64,000 bases of DNA from Apodospora peruviana (lineage: Eukaryota > Ascomycota > Sordariomycetes > Sordariales > Lasiosphaeriaceae). A program made the position numbers and the translations under genes. The DNA lies in contig JAUEDM010000002.1 of assembly GCA_033439685.1 (NCBI GenBank), forward strand, positions 558,001 to 622,000, in the 5' to 3' direction. The notes under the pieces were generated by a model, which worked only from the letters and a program-made list of their open reading frames with translations, was not told where the DNA came from and searched no databases. Shown piece after piece: positions 1 to 11,176 of the stretch (its first letter is position 1; each line of letters opens with the position of its first letter).

Positions 1-720
1 GTCTGTAATACGTGTTGGGGAGGTTTTTCCTTTGCACCGACATCTTCTCGTAGCTGTGTGGTGCCGCGCTTGCGCTGAACATGACGGGCGATTCTGATTT
101 CAACTCGGCAATGGTTTCCATAGGCGCGAGAGAGAGCATTTTGAAGTCCACCACGATGACAAGTTCCTTCCATCGAGGTCACACCAACTCGGTGCACGAC
201 GGGGGGGACCATGAACAACTTTATCAAAGGCCCAAGGCGGGTGGCCGTGGTGGGGAAACCCCCTTTTTGGGCACCATCGTGGCACTTTTCACGGAATTGG
301 TTTCAGCACGGTTTAGTTTACCACAAGTACAGGCGGAATGCAAGAATACCATTGCTTCTTAGGTCCTTTTTTTCTTCAATGGATTTCGGGTGTGGCCTCC
401 GTTTTTGGGATGGGGCGATTGGTGGGAGGAAGCATGAGAGCCAATCAGTAGGTCAAAAGGGGTAAAAGTGTTTCAAAACACTGCCCACCACTCAACCAGT
501 CGGAGCGCACGCAGCTTATGCTGGCCAATTTGTCTCAAACCGTGACGACGGCGCGAGAAGAAGGACGATAGGCCTACATGTAATGGCCACTATTGTCTCT
601 CATTCACGATAATCTTGGTTTTCTTCCTTTTCCTGGAAGTTCGTCGTGGTTGACTGGGACCTGCATTTGCGTTCTGTGCTCGGAGCACATATACTAGGGG
701 TATCATTTTCTGTGGGAGCA
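1..720. other. Left-edge stretch, no supported gene
   Basis: Only short overlapping reading frames are present on both strands and none resembles a known family. The stretch ends at the presumed 3' target-site copy of the LINE insertion described next. Confidence 0.5.
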
Positions 721-738
721 CACCATTCCACCGTGAAT

Positions 739-770
739 ATATTATTATTATTATTATTATTATCATTATT
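739..770. repeat. ATT/TAA trinucleotide run
   Basis: About ten ATT units with one interruption. Read on the minus strand it is the TAA-rich tail expected at the 3' terminus of some fungal LINEs, so it is probably part of the element and not an independent microsatellite. Confidence 0.7.
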
Positions 771-1621
771 CATACACCGCTGTGCCCTTGGGCGTGTCGG
801 ACCTTCAAACTATTTACTGTACAGGAAACCCGTGCCCTTACGGGTCGGGTGAAAACCCGGTACCAACAATTGTGAAACCACATCAGTGACTGAGCCTGTA
901 AATACAAAAGAAGAAGACCTCCTGGCCTTCGATGGAGGGGGTTTCAACCTGCCGACTCCAGTTCTAGCTTCCTTGCTAGATTGTACATCGGTAATTTTCC
1001 CGCATCCATCAGCCAGCTCAGGATCCTTTTTGTTAGCCGTGCAGCTGGGGGATCAATGCCCTGTAAGACAGAGTAAAAATCCCGTCGAGTCCGAATATCT
1101 GCTCTCTCCCATTTTCGAGTCAATGGTGGAGCCAAACATCATACGACTAGGTGTTCGACAGTTTCACGGCCTTCACCACACTCGCAAAAAGGTGTTAGAA
1201 TCGTTGGGACGCCCCGTTTGAATAGGAAGTCCCGGAGCCCGATAGCACCAGTTCGAATCTAGACCAGTAGTGAGCTTTTCGCCTTGTTGAGGCCTGAGTG
1301 TCTCTTGAGTGTTTTGTCTCTGAAGATGGTCTCTTTCTGGTAGTCGAGATCGTCCGCTGGCCTCATCGTTGCCCGACCGTTCCGCTCTCTTAACCATCTT
1401 TCCCTCCATTCCTCCTCCGCTATCCTGTCTGTGTCGGTGGTTCCCCCTGCCCAGGCTGCAATTGTTATAGCTGATTCTTCTACCGCTGTTGGTCTCTGTG
1501 GCCCGGCGGCTGCTCGGCGGCCTCTTTTGTCTCTCCTCGACTGGAACTTTTGGTACAGTTTGGCGCAGGTCTCGTGAACTATGCTAGCTGGGGTCTTCGT
1601 CCCTTGTAAACGATATATATA
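739..1621 (-). mobile_element. 5'-truncated LINE, decayed 3' end
   Basis: Read on the minus strand, this is the C-terminal end of a fungal non-LTR retrotransposon polyprotein (the region after reverse transcriptase and RNase H). The recognisable parts are a segment reading SSLLV-stop-IRTGAIGLRDFL, then a cysteine/histidine knuckle (C-E-C-G, eight residues, H, four residues to C, near 1140-1190), then a tail ending ELESAG. One frame runs through, broken by TAG at 1259-1261 where the family has Gln, and by TGA at 1139-1141 where Trp is plausible. Both are C-to-T or G-to-A changes, as repeat-induced point mutation makes. The 3' end is a (TAA)n tail at 739-770. The 5' end is lost at about 1621, next to a MITE. 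It cannot encode active protein. Confidence 0.75.
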
Positions 1622-1845
1622 CACCATTCTACGGTAAATAGTAGCCACCAAGTACTTTATAAAACCCTGTTGGATCTTTATCTGTAACATATTCTGCGAT
1701 CAATTGCTAGGGCCTGAGATAGTATTTACAAGACATCTTTTGCTGCTTAAATAGGTAATTCAGAATCGCTATTAGGAGCTTTGAAGAGTTACGAACAAGG
1801 ACCTTTGTAGAGTACTTGGTGGTTACTATTTACCATGGAATGGTG
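1622..1845. mobile_element. MITE copy 1, intact inverted termini, TA target site
   Basis: A 224-bp non-coding element. The left end begins CACCATTCTACGGTAAATAG and the right end is its near-perfect reverse complement for about 40 bp. It is flanked on both sides by TA, the target of Tc1/mariner-type transposases, so it is probably a non-autonomous derivative of such an element. No transposase is seen in the window. A second copy in opposite orientation lies at 5577. Confidence 0.8.
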
Positions 1846-2872
1846 TATAACAACCTGTGGGAGGGCGTGCGCACCCTCGACTGGGTCGCCGCGTTTCGGG
1901 TTGAGTTGCTAGTTACCAACTGGACCTGAAAGCATTTAGGCAGCCGCATAATCTTCGGTCGCCAGAGACGTTCTTTGTCGATTCGCTTAACTTAAGGTAC
2001 GATTTATAGCGGGCTGGATGTATAGTACGTCTCTACTATATTTATAAACCGCGGTAGTTCCGTTTAATGGCTAACTAGTCAGTCTGACAAGATTTGCCCT
2101 CTTTTACCAGGAATTAGTAGCGGCCGAGACAATTACTTTTATATTTGCAGGCTTGTTGAGAAGCTAGGTCGGCTTCCGGACGGCTAAGAGGTATAATTGA
2201 GCGAGATGGCGAAAGAGGACGCTGAGAGTAAAGGAAACGGTGGTAAGCACCCGTCTTAAAAACAGAAGATGGTAGTGTGAGATATTTCTAACCCACTTGT
2301 TAGTTACTTACACACCTTGAGCCAAAGCCCATCTCGGAAACCTTAAAGGTCCGGCTACGTGCCATAATAAAGGGGTGCGACAAGGACGAGAGGAGTTGTG
2401 TCAAAGACGAGTATACCCCGCACAACTACCAGGCACTCGCCTCTCTTAGAAAAGTTATTGTAGGTCTGTTGCGATATATGCCTAATGAGGAAGTCTCTAG
2501 GCAGTTTCGTATATAGAGTAAACTGACTGATCACCGGAGGGATGGCCGGTATCGGGACCACGAGGGACAGTAATGGTATGGAGATAAGGGTGAGGATGGT
2601 GAGCCAACGGGAGTGGGCGAGGTGGGTAACGGTAAGGACAAGGTTGAGTTTAAGTATATCGTTCGACTAGAAGGCTAGCCGAAGGGAAAAAAGGTTGGGA
2701 GTATTAAGGAAGAGGAGTTGGTAAAAGGTATTGACACGCATTAGATGTTATTAGAGAGGCAGCCGGTGGAAGTTTAAGGTGCGAAAATCAGGGCGCCGGA
2801 GCAAAAAAAAAAAGAAAACGGAAAAGAAGAAGAAGGGCGGGGGTGGTGGGGGTGGTTAAAAAGGGAGCAAAA
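1846..2872. other. Degenerate AT-variable DNA, unassigned
   Basis: No reading frame of note. From about 2540 the plus strand is strongly purine-rich, ending in runs of A and GGT/GGG just before the 5S gene. It could be old transposon sequence, but no motif allows a family name. Confidence 0.4.
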
Positions 2873-2991
2873 ACATACAGCACCAGGGATTCGCTGGTCG
2901 TCACCGACCCAACTACTAGTCTGGCGATTAGGGGCTTATCTATCGGAGAGCAGACGGGATCCGGAGTTTTCCACTATCTATGGCCGTATGT
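2873..2991 (-). rRNA. 5S rRNA gene, solitary
   Basis: On the minus strand 119 nt start ACATACGGCCATAG and end GTGCTGTATGT, matching the length and layout of fungal 5S rRNA. The terminal helix pairs over nine positions (ACAUACGGC with GCUGUAUGU, one G-U pair). The conserved internal blocks GGATCCCGTC, TAGTAGTTGGGT and ACCAGCGAATCC are present, covering the internal Pol III promoter. A run of five T follows at once (69-73 of 2869-2873), serving as terminator. Scattered 5S genes are usual in Pezizomycotina. The surroundings are decayed, so this could be a variant or a pseudogene, but the paired substitutions favour a structurally sound RNA. Confidence 0.85.
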
Positions 2992-3362
2992 ACTATGCAG
3001 TACCCAAAGAGCCCTCTATATAGCCGATATTGCCGGTCATGGACAAAATTATGCCTTCTTCGCTAGGAATGTGTTGGTGGTCCTTCCGGTGTGCTGTGAC
3101 CGCAGTATTGAAGATTGCGGTGAGAACACGATAATCTTCATTAGAGAGTGCAACTACATGGATCGCTTCCATGTCTGCGAGAAAACAGAATTGGAAGCAG
3201 ATAATTGTGAAACAGGCCGTGACAGAAACAGTATGTATCTGAAGAAGACTGAAGCATGGAGGCTGGCATAAATATCAAGATCATTATCGAAAGAAAGAAA
3301 GAAGCCATGGACTGCCCGCCTGCTTGTCCTATATTTATGTGATGACCAAATCAAGAGACAAT
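2992..3362. other. Spacer between 5S gene and HET pseudogene
   Basis: This is the region upstream of the 5S gene and downstream of the HET pseudogene. It has short open frames only and nothing recognisable. Confidence 0.4.
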
Positions 3363-5345
3363 TCACTCAGCCAATGCCTCCCCGTGCATAATCCCACAAA
3401 CATAAACGTTTACAACGAACCGAAAGAAGTCCCCACAGGGACGGAGTACAACCGGCATGGAATAGCCGCCTAAAAGACATAAGAGATCGCCAACTTCAGC
3501 ATCCGGTGATCCCAGCCCCATATCTAAGCCTGTGAAAAGCAGGATCGGGCTGGAAGGGAAACCTTGACCGTAGCAAGTTGCAAACCGCATCGCCTTTTCA
3601 AAGAGGTAACCACCGTTAGTGGTCGAGTTCATACGATTCCATGTATGATAATCGTGTAATATCTCCTTTTGTAGTAGTTGCCGTAATCTGGTGGACATGG
3701 CCGTACATTTTGTTTTTCGGAGCGGTCCCCGCTAGAGTTCGCCATATGGTTTCTTCCAAGTTTCCGTGAACAACAGCTGGGACCGGAAGAACTGTCGCAA
3801 TGCGTCGTGCTTTCCGGGACAGCACGGCCTGGCGGATCATGGATATAGCCTCTGGCGAAGTTCCGCCAGACTTGACGACCTCTACCACCCCCGGTCAAGG
3901 ATTGCGCCTTTAGTGAGTAGGGTTGAATTATTTTCCCCTCCCACACAAGAAAAGGGTTTATGCGAGTCCTGTCTCAAAGCACCAGTGGCGGACCACCTAT
4001 GCCAGTGCCTCGACGTGTTCGCTGGATAGATTGTGTCATCCTCAGGATATGAAGATGAAAAGTCGGGAACTCATGACGGCAGCCCGGACGTAGCCGAGTG
4101 CCTAGCTCTCGGGTTGAGGAACTCCAATGTTCCTTCCAGTTCGACAAACATCCTTGCGGCTTCAGAGTACGTCCAGGAGATTGTTTTACCGTAGTCAGGG
4201 AGCATGATGTCAAGGCAGGGGTCGCCGCCAACTGTCTTGATCAAGCCAAGTAGGGCATATATCTAGTCGTGAGGTTCCGTGGCCAAGCTATGCCAGGATC
4301 TGTCTAGTAGATCGAGAAGATTTGTCTTTGGTTCTCCAATCCCATGCTCTTGTCGTAATCTGCCCTGATAGGACCTTCTGATATAATCCAAATTGAGAAA
4401 GAGGGCGAATGGAATGCTATACAATTATTCATGACAATCAGCATAAAGACGAACAAGACCGAGAGCGAAAACAGTCCAAGGAATCTCGCGGTTTCCACAC
4501 ATGATGTGAGGGTCTAATGGCGGCACGGATACCTCTTGTTGAATCCAAGCCCGACGCCAATACGGTCGATAAAGAATCCGTGCGACGGCTTCTCCAATGC
4601 TCAGCTGCGATATATCGAGTGGTGCTAATCGGTTTGCTTCTGTGACCCCAAGCTCGCTGATGAGGTCCATTGCAGGATCGCTTTGGTCTTCACTCGGGCC
4701 AAGCCACACCAACACATGCGTGGCTCCCTGATAAATGCGTCGCATGAGCTGGACTAGGTGTTGCCGTTCAGCGTCGTCGTCTTGATCGATGCACATGGAA
4801 TCGATCCATAGCCGGCGATCTTTGTCTCGGAGCCGCAGTTGCTGAAGCGCACATTCCAGGGAGGCAGTGATTGGTTGCCTCTTCAAGTTCACCATGATGT
4901 CGCGCCGTTCACTCTCATCGCCCCAGGTGTACGACAAAGTTTCGTAGCTCCCTGGGTCCTTCAGGAGGCAACTTTCAAGGCTTAGTGGATTGCTTGTCTC
5001 TTCGTTCTGGCTGCATGCAGTGTGACGATTCGGAACTCGTGCGCGCTTTTGTTGAGCGGGTGGTATGGACCGGCTTGGGCTCGCGCTGTGATGGTGGTGC
5101 CCGTCCCCTTTGATGCCTGAGACTGAGAGCGCGTCACGATTTTCGCATTTCGGTCTCGGTTCGGCTTCGAAATCTTGGTTATTTTGCGACGATTTCTCGG
5201 TATTTTGGTAAAATGGTAAGATAAGTAGCGTCTGTTGCGAGGAATGGCCACAAATTGGGCTTTGAAGTGTGGTTGGAAAGTAGGGTGAACTTCTGGTTGT
5301 GAGGGGAAAAGAAAAATCATCGCATCGGTGCAGGTCTTGATGCAT
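3363..5345 (-). pseudogene. HET-domain (heterokaryon incompatibility) pseudogene
   Basis: The N-terminal HET domain is clear at 4425-5060: YETLSYTWGDE, then LWIDSMCIDQDD, then VLVWLGPS, then RRAWIQQEV. The C-terminal part at 3363-4300 keeps IYALLGL, ISWTYSEAARMF and the late motif EVGDLLCLLGG...VLRP. The two ends share a frame, but in-frame stops occur: TAA just after 4428, TAG before IYALLGL, and TGA in LPS-stop-VPDFS where the family has Trp. Between about 3890 and 3690 a better protein is read in shifted frames. Another shift near 5010 separates FRIVTLHAA from the rest. HET proteins trigger cell death on fusion of unlike strains; this copy cannot make a full protein. The true start is uncertain. 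Confidence 0.85.
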
Positions 5346-5576
5346 ACTAGGCGCTGTAAGGTCGTCCTGTAGGCAACAAGAGGCATCCTGGCAGCCTGTG
5401 AAGAAGTGTACTTCGACAGATCCAAATCCATTGGCTCACTCACTGAATGGATGGATGGATTGTAAGGCACCAATTTGCTTCAGCCGTCAGGCAAACTACC
5501 TAGGTACCTAGTGCTGCGCCACCATGCGGTCCCTTTACAGACTACAGAGGGTGAATCAAGATACAATGCTGTTATA

Positions 5577-5795
5577 CACCATTCCACGGCACATAGTAGC
5601 CATCGAGGACTTACAAGGGACCCAGTTCGTGACTTACAAGGGCCCTAGTAACCATCCTGGAAATACTCATTTTAAGCAGCAAATATTCCTTGTGACTACC
5701 GTCTCAGGCCCTAGCAGCCGATCGCAAAAGATGTTACGGAGAAGCAATCTACGGGGTTTTGCAAGGAACCCGATGGCTACTATTTACTTTAAAAG
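5577..5795. mobile_element. MITE copy 2, inverted and more diverged
   Basis: The left end reads TATACACCATTCCACGG and the right end contains GGCTACTATTTAC. The reverse complement of copy 1 aligns along the whole length, sharing TTAAGCAGCAAA, TCTCAGGCCCTAGCA and a GATCGCA...ATGTTAC block. The last 15-20 bp of the right end are changed, so it is probably immobile. It sits upstream of the HET pseudogene. Confidence 0.72.
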
Positions 5796-6091
5796 GGGGC
5801 CCCTGTAAAAGACCCGCAGCTACCTTGAGGTCAAATGTCATCTCAACTTTCAGCTCAAAATTTCATCCCATATCAAACCAGCTTGGCTGTAAAAGGGTAA
5901 ACAAATAAAAAAGGCTTCCCCCACTCTAGTACAAAAAAACATCGCGTCTCGTCAATCGTCTGCATAGCGCGTAACGATACCAAAGACAATCTCCCACCTC
6001 CAAGCCCCAACCCTGCGCTCTAACGCACTGGAAATTAACGAAGCCACGATCGAGCCTGTCAGACCTCCATTCGAGATCAAAGTGTCTGAAT

Positions 6092-8329
6092 ATGTCTTCA
6101 ACCCCACCATCCGCGACTGAGCCCACGAGCGCGCTGTCTGATGACCCTGTCCCTCCCGGGTGCAGTCCGCAGTGGCTCGCGGAAGACGCTGCAAACAAAC
6201 AGAGCGAGCGACCTGGTAGCCTCACCGATGTCGATAGCACAGACGGCAGCAACAGCAACAATGGCGAATCCGTGACCAGCAGCAGCAGCAGCAGGGGCGC
6301 TGACCATGAAACGAACGAGGTCGAGACCGCCAACACATGGCGGCTCGTTCGCGAGACCATCATCAAAAAAGGAAAGGCAACGACCAAATCGCACACGCGG
6401 ACTTCCAGCAGCTCGGTCTTGTCGACGCAGTGCGAGATCCGCCTGTTCAAGCTCCGCCCATACGGCATCACCATCCACACCGAGGGCGATCAGCAGTGGC
6501 TGCGGGACAAGTTGGCGACTCGGCTGGTGCTTGATCATGTGACGGAGGACGATGGCGAACATCAGATGGAGCGCGAAGATGTTGCCTATGATGCGGTTTT
6601 GATCCCCGAAGATTCGGGTTTTGCCTACCAATTCGCAGACGACGCCAGGGTGATTCGCGAGCAGTACATGTCGCAGCCGATGATGGTCGACATCGTTCAG
6701 CGCTATCTGCTCCTGCCGACGGCGATCAAGCATTCGGCGGTCGCGGAGAAGGAGTGGAAGCCACATCGATGTCTCGGATGCACACCAGGAGCAGCAGGCG
6801 AAGTTGTTGTTGGCTGGAAATGTCCGCCCATCGTCGTGGAGCCTTCGGATCATGGTGATGAGGAAGACACAACAGCAAAAACACCTGAAAATGGTTCTGT
6901 TGCAACTCCCACCCTTCATACCGAGGACGGTTCTGTTTCAGAGCATCTGGTACTCGATGACGAAACCCCCAAGAAGAATGGCATCGCCACTCCGACCATC
7001 AACACATACGATAGCGTCCATGAGAATGATTACGTGAGCAGCAACACGAGCAACAATGATGATGGCATCCGCTCCTCCGAGTCCCTCTCCACGCCAGCAG
7101 GAACTTCGTTATCATCAATATCGCACATCACGGAGACCAATGACAACAACAACACCGACGACGAGGACTCGACAGATCCGTCGCGCCGGTTCCTCAAGCG
7201 TCCCGCTTTTCAGACAGAACAGTACCACATCCTAAGCAAGCTGCCACGCCCACCATATAAGCTGGACATCTCTGTCGACAACCATCCTTCCATGCATGAT
7301 GACAGAACCGAGAGGCCGTGGCACGCACCAAGCGCAAGCTACTGGCTACAGCCCGTCAACATTACCCTGGCGGAGCATTTTCGTTTGTACAAGGGCGTCA
7401 ACGTGCAGCCGGAGCCAGCAGCAGTAGCAGCAGCTCAGCCGCAGCCCAACTGCACCTGCAACAGCCGCCGTAATCCATCGTCGGGCTGTTCGAATTTTGA
7501 GTTTTCAGCTTCCGCAGCATCAATGATGCAGTCAATCGCGCAGCTACAGCACCCCACGACAGGCGTGCTGCTGTTGCCCTACTTCAGCGTTGAATACATT
7601 GATTCACCTGGCTATGGTGCCGCTGCTGCCACGCGACTTGCCTTGGCTGCCGCGCCGGCGCTATACAATCGCTGGTTGCTGAAGCGGAAGCGAAAGACTG
7701 CCGAGGAGTGGCTTCATGAAAACGGAATCGATGGGGAGAGTGACGCAGAAGATATCAAGCATTATGGTTTGACTGTCGGCATGGGGATGTTTCACTGCTG
7801 GGTTGCCACTACTCGTGGTACGGTAACAACGCCGACAGAGTGGAATGGATGCGATCTTGTGCGGGTCATGTCCGGCGACGTTGCCAGTTATGATAGAGCC
7901 ACCGCCCTGGTCAAATGGATCAATTGCGTGCATGCCTGGGGCATGGGCGAGTTTCTGAGGGGCGTGGAGGACGATATCAGGACCTGTGTTGCTGGCGCAC
8001 GCGCACACGATCCTGCTCCTTTTGAGGAGAGTGAAGACGACGACGATGATGAAGAGGACGAGGACGAGACGCCGGCGCGCTCGATCTGGGAAGGTTCAGT
8101 TGACCGTTGGGACTGGGGAGCCGAGGACGATGACTCGGTGGCGGCTGATTGGGGCTACATAGGTCCACCATCCGATGATTATGACTGGGATCCAACCGTT
8201 GATCAGGGTGCTGGCCCATTGGTACGTCTAACCGACGCTGAGCGTGATGCCCAAGATGACGCAATATTTGCTGAGGTTATGGCTGAGTCTGGGCACGAAC
8301 TCAACGAAGACTTGGGACCCGGATTATGA
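6092..8329 (+). CDS. Uncharacterised 745-aa acidic protein
   Basis: A single-exon frame of 745 codons. I do not recognise a domain. The N-terminal 100 residues are rich in Ser, Thr, Asn and Asp. A more ordered block (about residues 110-250) includes LFKLRPYGITIH and a CLGC pair. The middle is low-complexity with Asn/Asp/Ser runs, then a second ordered block (about 480-640) with WNGCDLVRVMSGD and VKWINCVHAWG. An acidic Asp/Glu run lies near residues 645-665. No signal peptide or membrane span is seen. ATG 6092 is the first in the frame. Length, codon use and lack of stops support a real gene, probably lineage-restricted. Confidence 0.8.
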   Translation: MSSTPPSATEPTSALSDDPVPPGCSPQWLAEDAANKQSERPGSLTDVDSTDGSNSNNGESVTSSSSSRGADHETNEVETANTWRLVRETIIKKGKATTKSHTRTSSSSVLSTQCEIRLFKLRPYGITIHTEGDQQWLRDKLATRLVLDHVTEDDGEHQMEREDVAYDAVLIPEDSGFAYQFADDARVIREQYMSQPMMVDIVQRYLLLPTAIKHSAVAEKEWKPHRCLGCTPGAAGEVVVGWKCPPIVVEPSDHGDEEDTTAKTPENGSVATPTLHTEDGSVSEHLVLDDETPKKNGIATPTINTYDSVHENDYVSSNTSNNDDGIRSSESLSTPAGTSLSSISHITETNDNNNTDDEDSTDPSRRFLKRPAFQTEQYHILSKLPRPPYKLDISVDNHPSMHDDRTERPWHAPSASYWLQPVNITLAEHFRLYKGVNVQPEPAAVAAAQPQPNCTCNSRRNPSSGCSNFEFSASAASMMQSIAQLQHPTTGVLLLPYFSVEYIDSPGYGAAAATRLALAAAPALYNRWLLKRKRKTAEEWLHENGIDGESDAEDIKHYGLTVGMGMFHCWVATTRGTVTTPTEWNGCDLVRVMSGDVASYDRATALVKWINCVHAWGMGEFLRGVEDDIRTCVAGARAHDPAPFEESEDDDDDEEDEDETPARSIWEGSVDRWDWGAEDDDSVAADWGYIGPPSDDYDWDPTVDQGAGPLVRLTDAERDAQDDAIFAEVMAESGHELNEDLGPGL

Positions 8330-11176
8330 GTGATGGTATTATTATGCCACGATGTCAAAAGATTGATGGATTTATTGGGGAGTGGTAGATTGCCACTGTA
8401 CCGGGCCGTTTTTCAACCAGTTTTGTTTCGTCTACGATCCTGTTGTGTGTTGGGTGGATGAAGACAGATGGAAATCATATCAATGGTAAGGTATAACTGT
8501 CATGGGTTAGGGATCTGTGTATGTTTTTAGAGATTGGAAAATGGTGTTTGTGTATCGGCTCATGGGTGGACTTTGTATGGGTGGACTTTGTATGGGATGA
8601 TTTGGGAAAGGAGTTCTAAGGGCATGGAAGGGCGTTACTGTGTTGGGCTAAGGGATACCAAGGTTGAAAGGGGCCAGAAACGCTGTTTTGTATGACAACC
8701 ATGTACCAGAATAGGAGACAGGTTATTAAGAGTGTATCTTGTCTTCAAAGGAAGAGGTCATTTCCGAAATATTAGAGGATGATGTCCTTTTCTTTCCGAG
8801 TCCTAGGCAGCGCTTCTGTCATGGCCATGTTCAATGCTCTGCTCATAGATGCTGTCTTCTCCTAGGGACTGCATTGTCATCTAGTTCCACTCTTGATATG
8901 TTAAGGATAACGAATCAAGTTATGCATAGAGGCATGTTTCTGTTATTTCGAGAACTTGTATGTGAGGAGTCAGCGTCTGGGCGAGGATTGTGAAGACAAG
9001 ACAAGAATGCCGAGTACCTATAACGGCTCGGTCGTCGTTTTCTTTCCTTTACATATAGACATATAGTCTCACTTCATGAAACCACAGTACGGAGCTACTT
9101 CGTTTCACCAAGGCCCTTAAGAATATGGGAGGAAAAGTAATACGCAGTTGTTGATGGTGGCCCCGGAACAACCTTAGACCGGAGTCCAGCCAGCGGGACG
9201 GCGGCCGAGGTAAGGGTTGGGATTATTTCTCCTTGTTCCGAGTCCTGCAAGCAATGATATCTGCAGTCGACTACATCACGATCGTAAAGCAAGCGACTAA
9301 CGAAACAGCATCAATTGGACTCGGGACCATGATAACATCACAGCAGCAGCCAGAGACAATCTCGAACATTTATAACTGCGTTGGCGATTCTCTGAGGGGT
9401 GAACCCAACTGCGCCAGGCCTCTGGGCGAGAGTGCGGGGGCGGAGTTTGAGCGGAGAGAGGACGACGACCAATGGACGCCGGATAGGCATTGACGGCCAA
9501 TGTGGTCGCATACGTCGCGACCGCTTGAGGAGAGAGGCATAATTCTCGGAAGGGTGGAAGCATTTCCACAAGGGTTTTAAACCCCGTCATGACCTGTCGA
9601 GTGTTTCTGTCACTGTACGTGGTATGACGGCGGCAGCGAGTCTCTTCAGGTTGGGTCGGCGCGAGAGCGGCAGCGGCATCTCGGGACATGGTGAGTTGCC
9701 GGCTCGAGTGGCAAGCAACACTCCGAGGTCCTTTTCTCGAGCGAATGAATGCCATGTCGTCACCGGCAGTTTTCAGTTCAGTTCGGTCTCGGAATCCCCA
9801 GCCCCCTCGTGGACGTCGAGTGAGTCGTGGAAAGAACGGAAGGAGAGACGTCCATTTTATCAGATGCCCAGAAGTGGAAACACTTGGAGTGGGGTCCAAT
9901 GAGAAACGCGGTGTGGAGTTTGTCCCTCTCCCTTGCTGAGGGCTGAGCTGCAGTGACCACAAAAGAGCAGGTACGACGCGATGATTCGCTCGAGATTAAT
10001 TGATGTGCGCCCACAACGCTCCCCCTGTCCACTCACAAATCTCCAAATTTCTGGGCACGACGCGTTGGACTGCTTCAGTAGTGCAAAACTCGGTGCAGAT
10101 GTGGACCTCGCAACCTTTGGTCCTGACGGGAACCTGCAAATCAAGGCAAGTCGTTTTGCTAATCGCCTGCCTGCAGAGCTACGACAGAAGAGCGCGCGAG
10201 AGCCTTGCCAAATCAGCACCCTCCAAGCTCGAGACGCATTGAGATCTCTCAGGCTGTGCCCCCGGTCCGCTGCAGGCTTGAATTGAAGTTGAAGCACGGG
10301 CTCTTCGGCTCACCCCCGCTCGTGATCCCTCTCCCCTTTTCTCATTGGAACACCACCCGGCCACTTTTGCACGCGTCGAGTTTTACCACGAAAACGCACG
10401 TCAAGCAGGGCCAATATCGACCTGCAGCTAAACCCAGTGAGCCTGTCTGAGGCCTGAGCGTGTGAGCACCATTCACCACACTCTCAACCTGAGGTCTCCC
10501 TTGCATCCACTCCGTCTCTCCTCATCCAGTCTCTTGCTCTTCCAGCTTGCTGCACGCTCTTTGGCTCGCCGTCCGTTCCACTGCTGGCATCTCCGCTTCT
10601 GCCATCTGCCACCGACGACTCTTGACTGCCACGACTGTCACGGCTGTCCCTCCACTTGCCCTGAGATCAAGAGCGCTTCATCAGGCGCGGCGTCATATTT
10701 CCGGCATTGACGTCGACATCACTTGCGTCGCTTTTTCCACTGGGACAGGATAGACAGACAGCCTCTCACTGCCCACCAACCCAGGCCTCCTCCAGAGAGA
10801 CCCGACCGACCGTCCTTGTCGGCCGCCTGGTGCAATAAGAACAGCGCACACCCATTCCCGCTCGCCTGCCCGCAAATCGCGCCACCCTTTTTCTCCTTCT
10901 CACTCTCTCGCCATCAATTTCTTGCAGCAGAATTTGGACAATTCTGCTTTCGAATCGGAGGACGAAGAGACAAACCATTATTTTTGTTGCACGATTGTTG
11001 CCAGTGAACACGAAAACAAGTTCGATCAATTAACCCTCCGCGTGGGAAAGGGTTTCGTTGGGCTCCGAGGGTTTCCAACAAACACGTCCCCGCAGGGAGG
11101 AGGAATTGGGCCGCGTCAGCCAGCTGTCGACGACTATCAGCAGACCGCAACAGAACGACAAACTAACAAAAAAAAA
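8330..11176. other. Intergenic region, 2.8 kb
   Basis: It holds the 3' region of the 745-aa gene (with a 16-bp direct repeat of GGGTGGACTTTGTAT at about 8573-8600) and the promoter of the next gene. The 600 bp before 11177 are pyrimidine-rich (CT tracts, many TCTC/CTTC), as is common in fungal promoters and 5' leaders. Open frames here overlap on both strands and look like chance. Confidence 0.5.

Noticed and set aside
6098..6919. Minus-strand frame of 273 codons
   Set aside because: It is the antisense shadow of the 745-aa gene.
9297..9962. Minus-strand open frame of 221 codons
   Set aside because: It overlaps other open frames on both strands, has no domain, and has the Arg/Ser/Pro composition of chance frames in GC-rich DNA.
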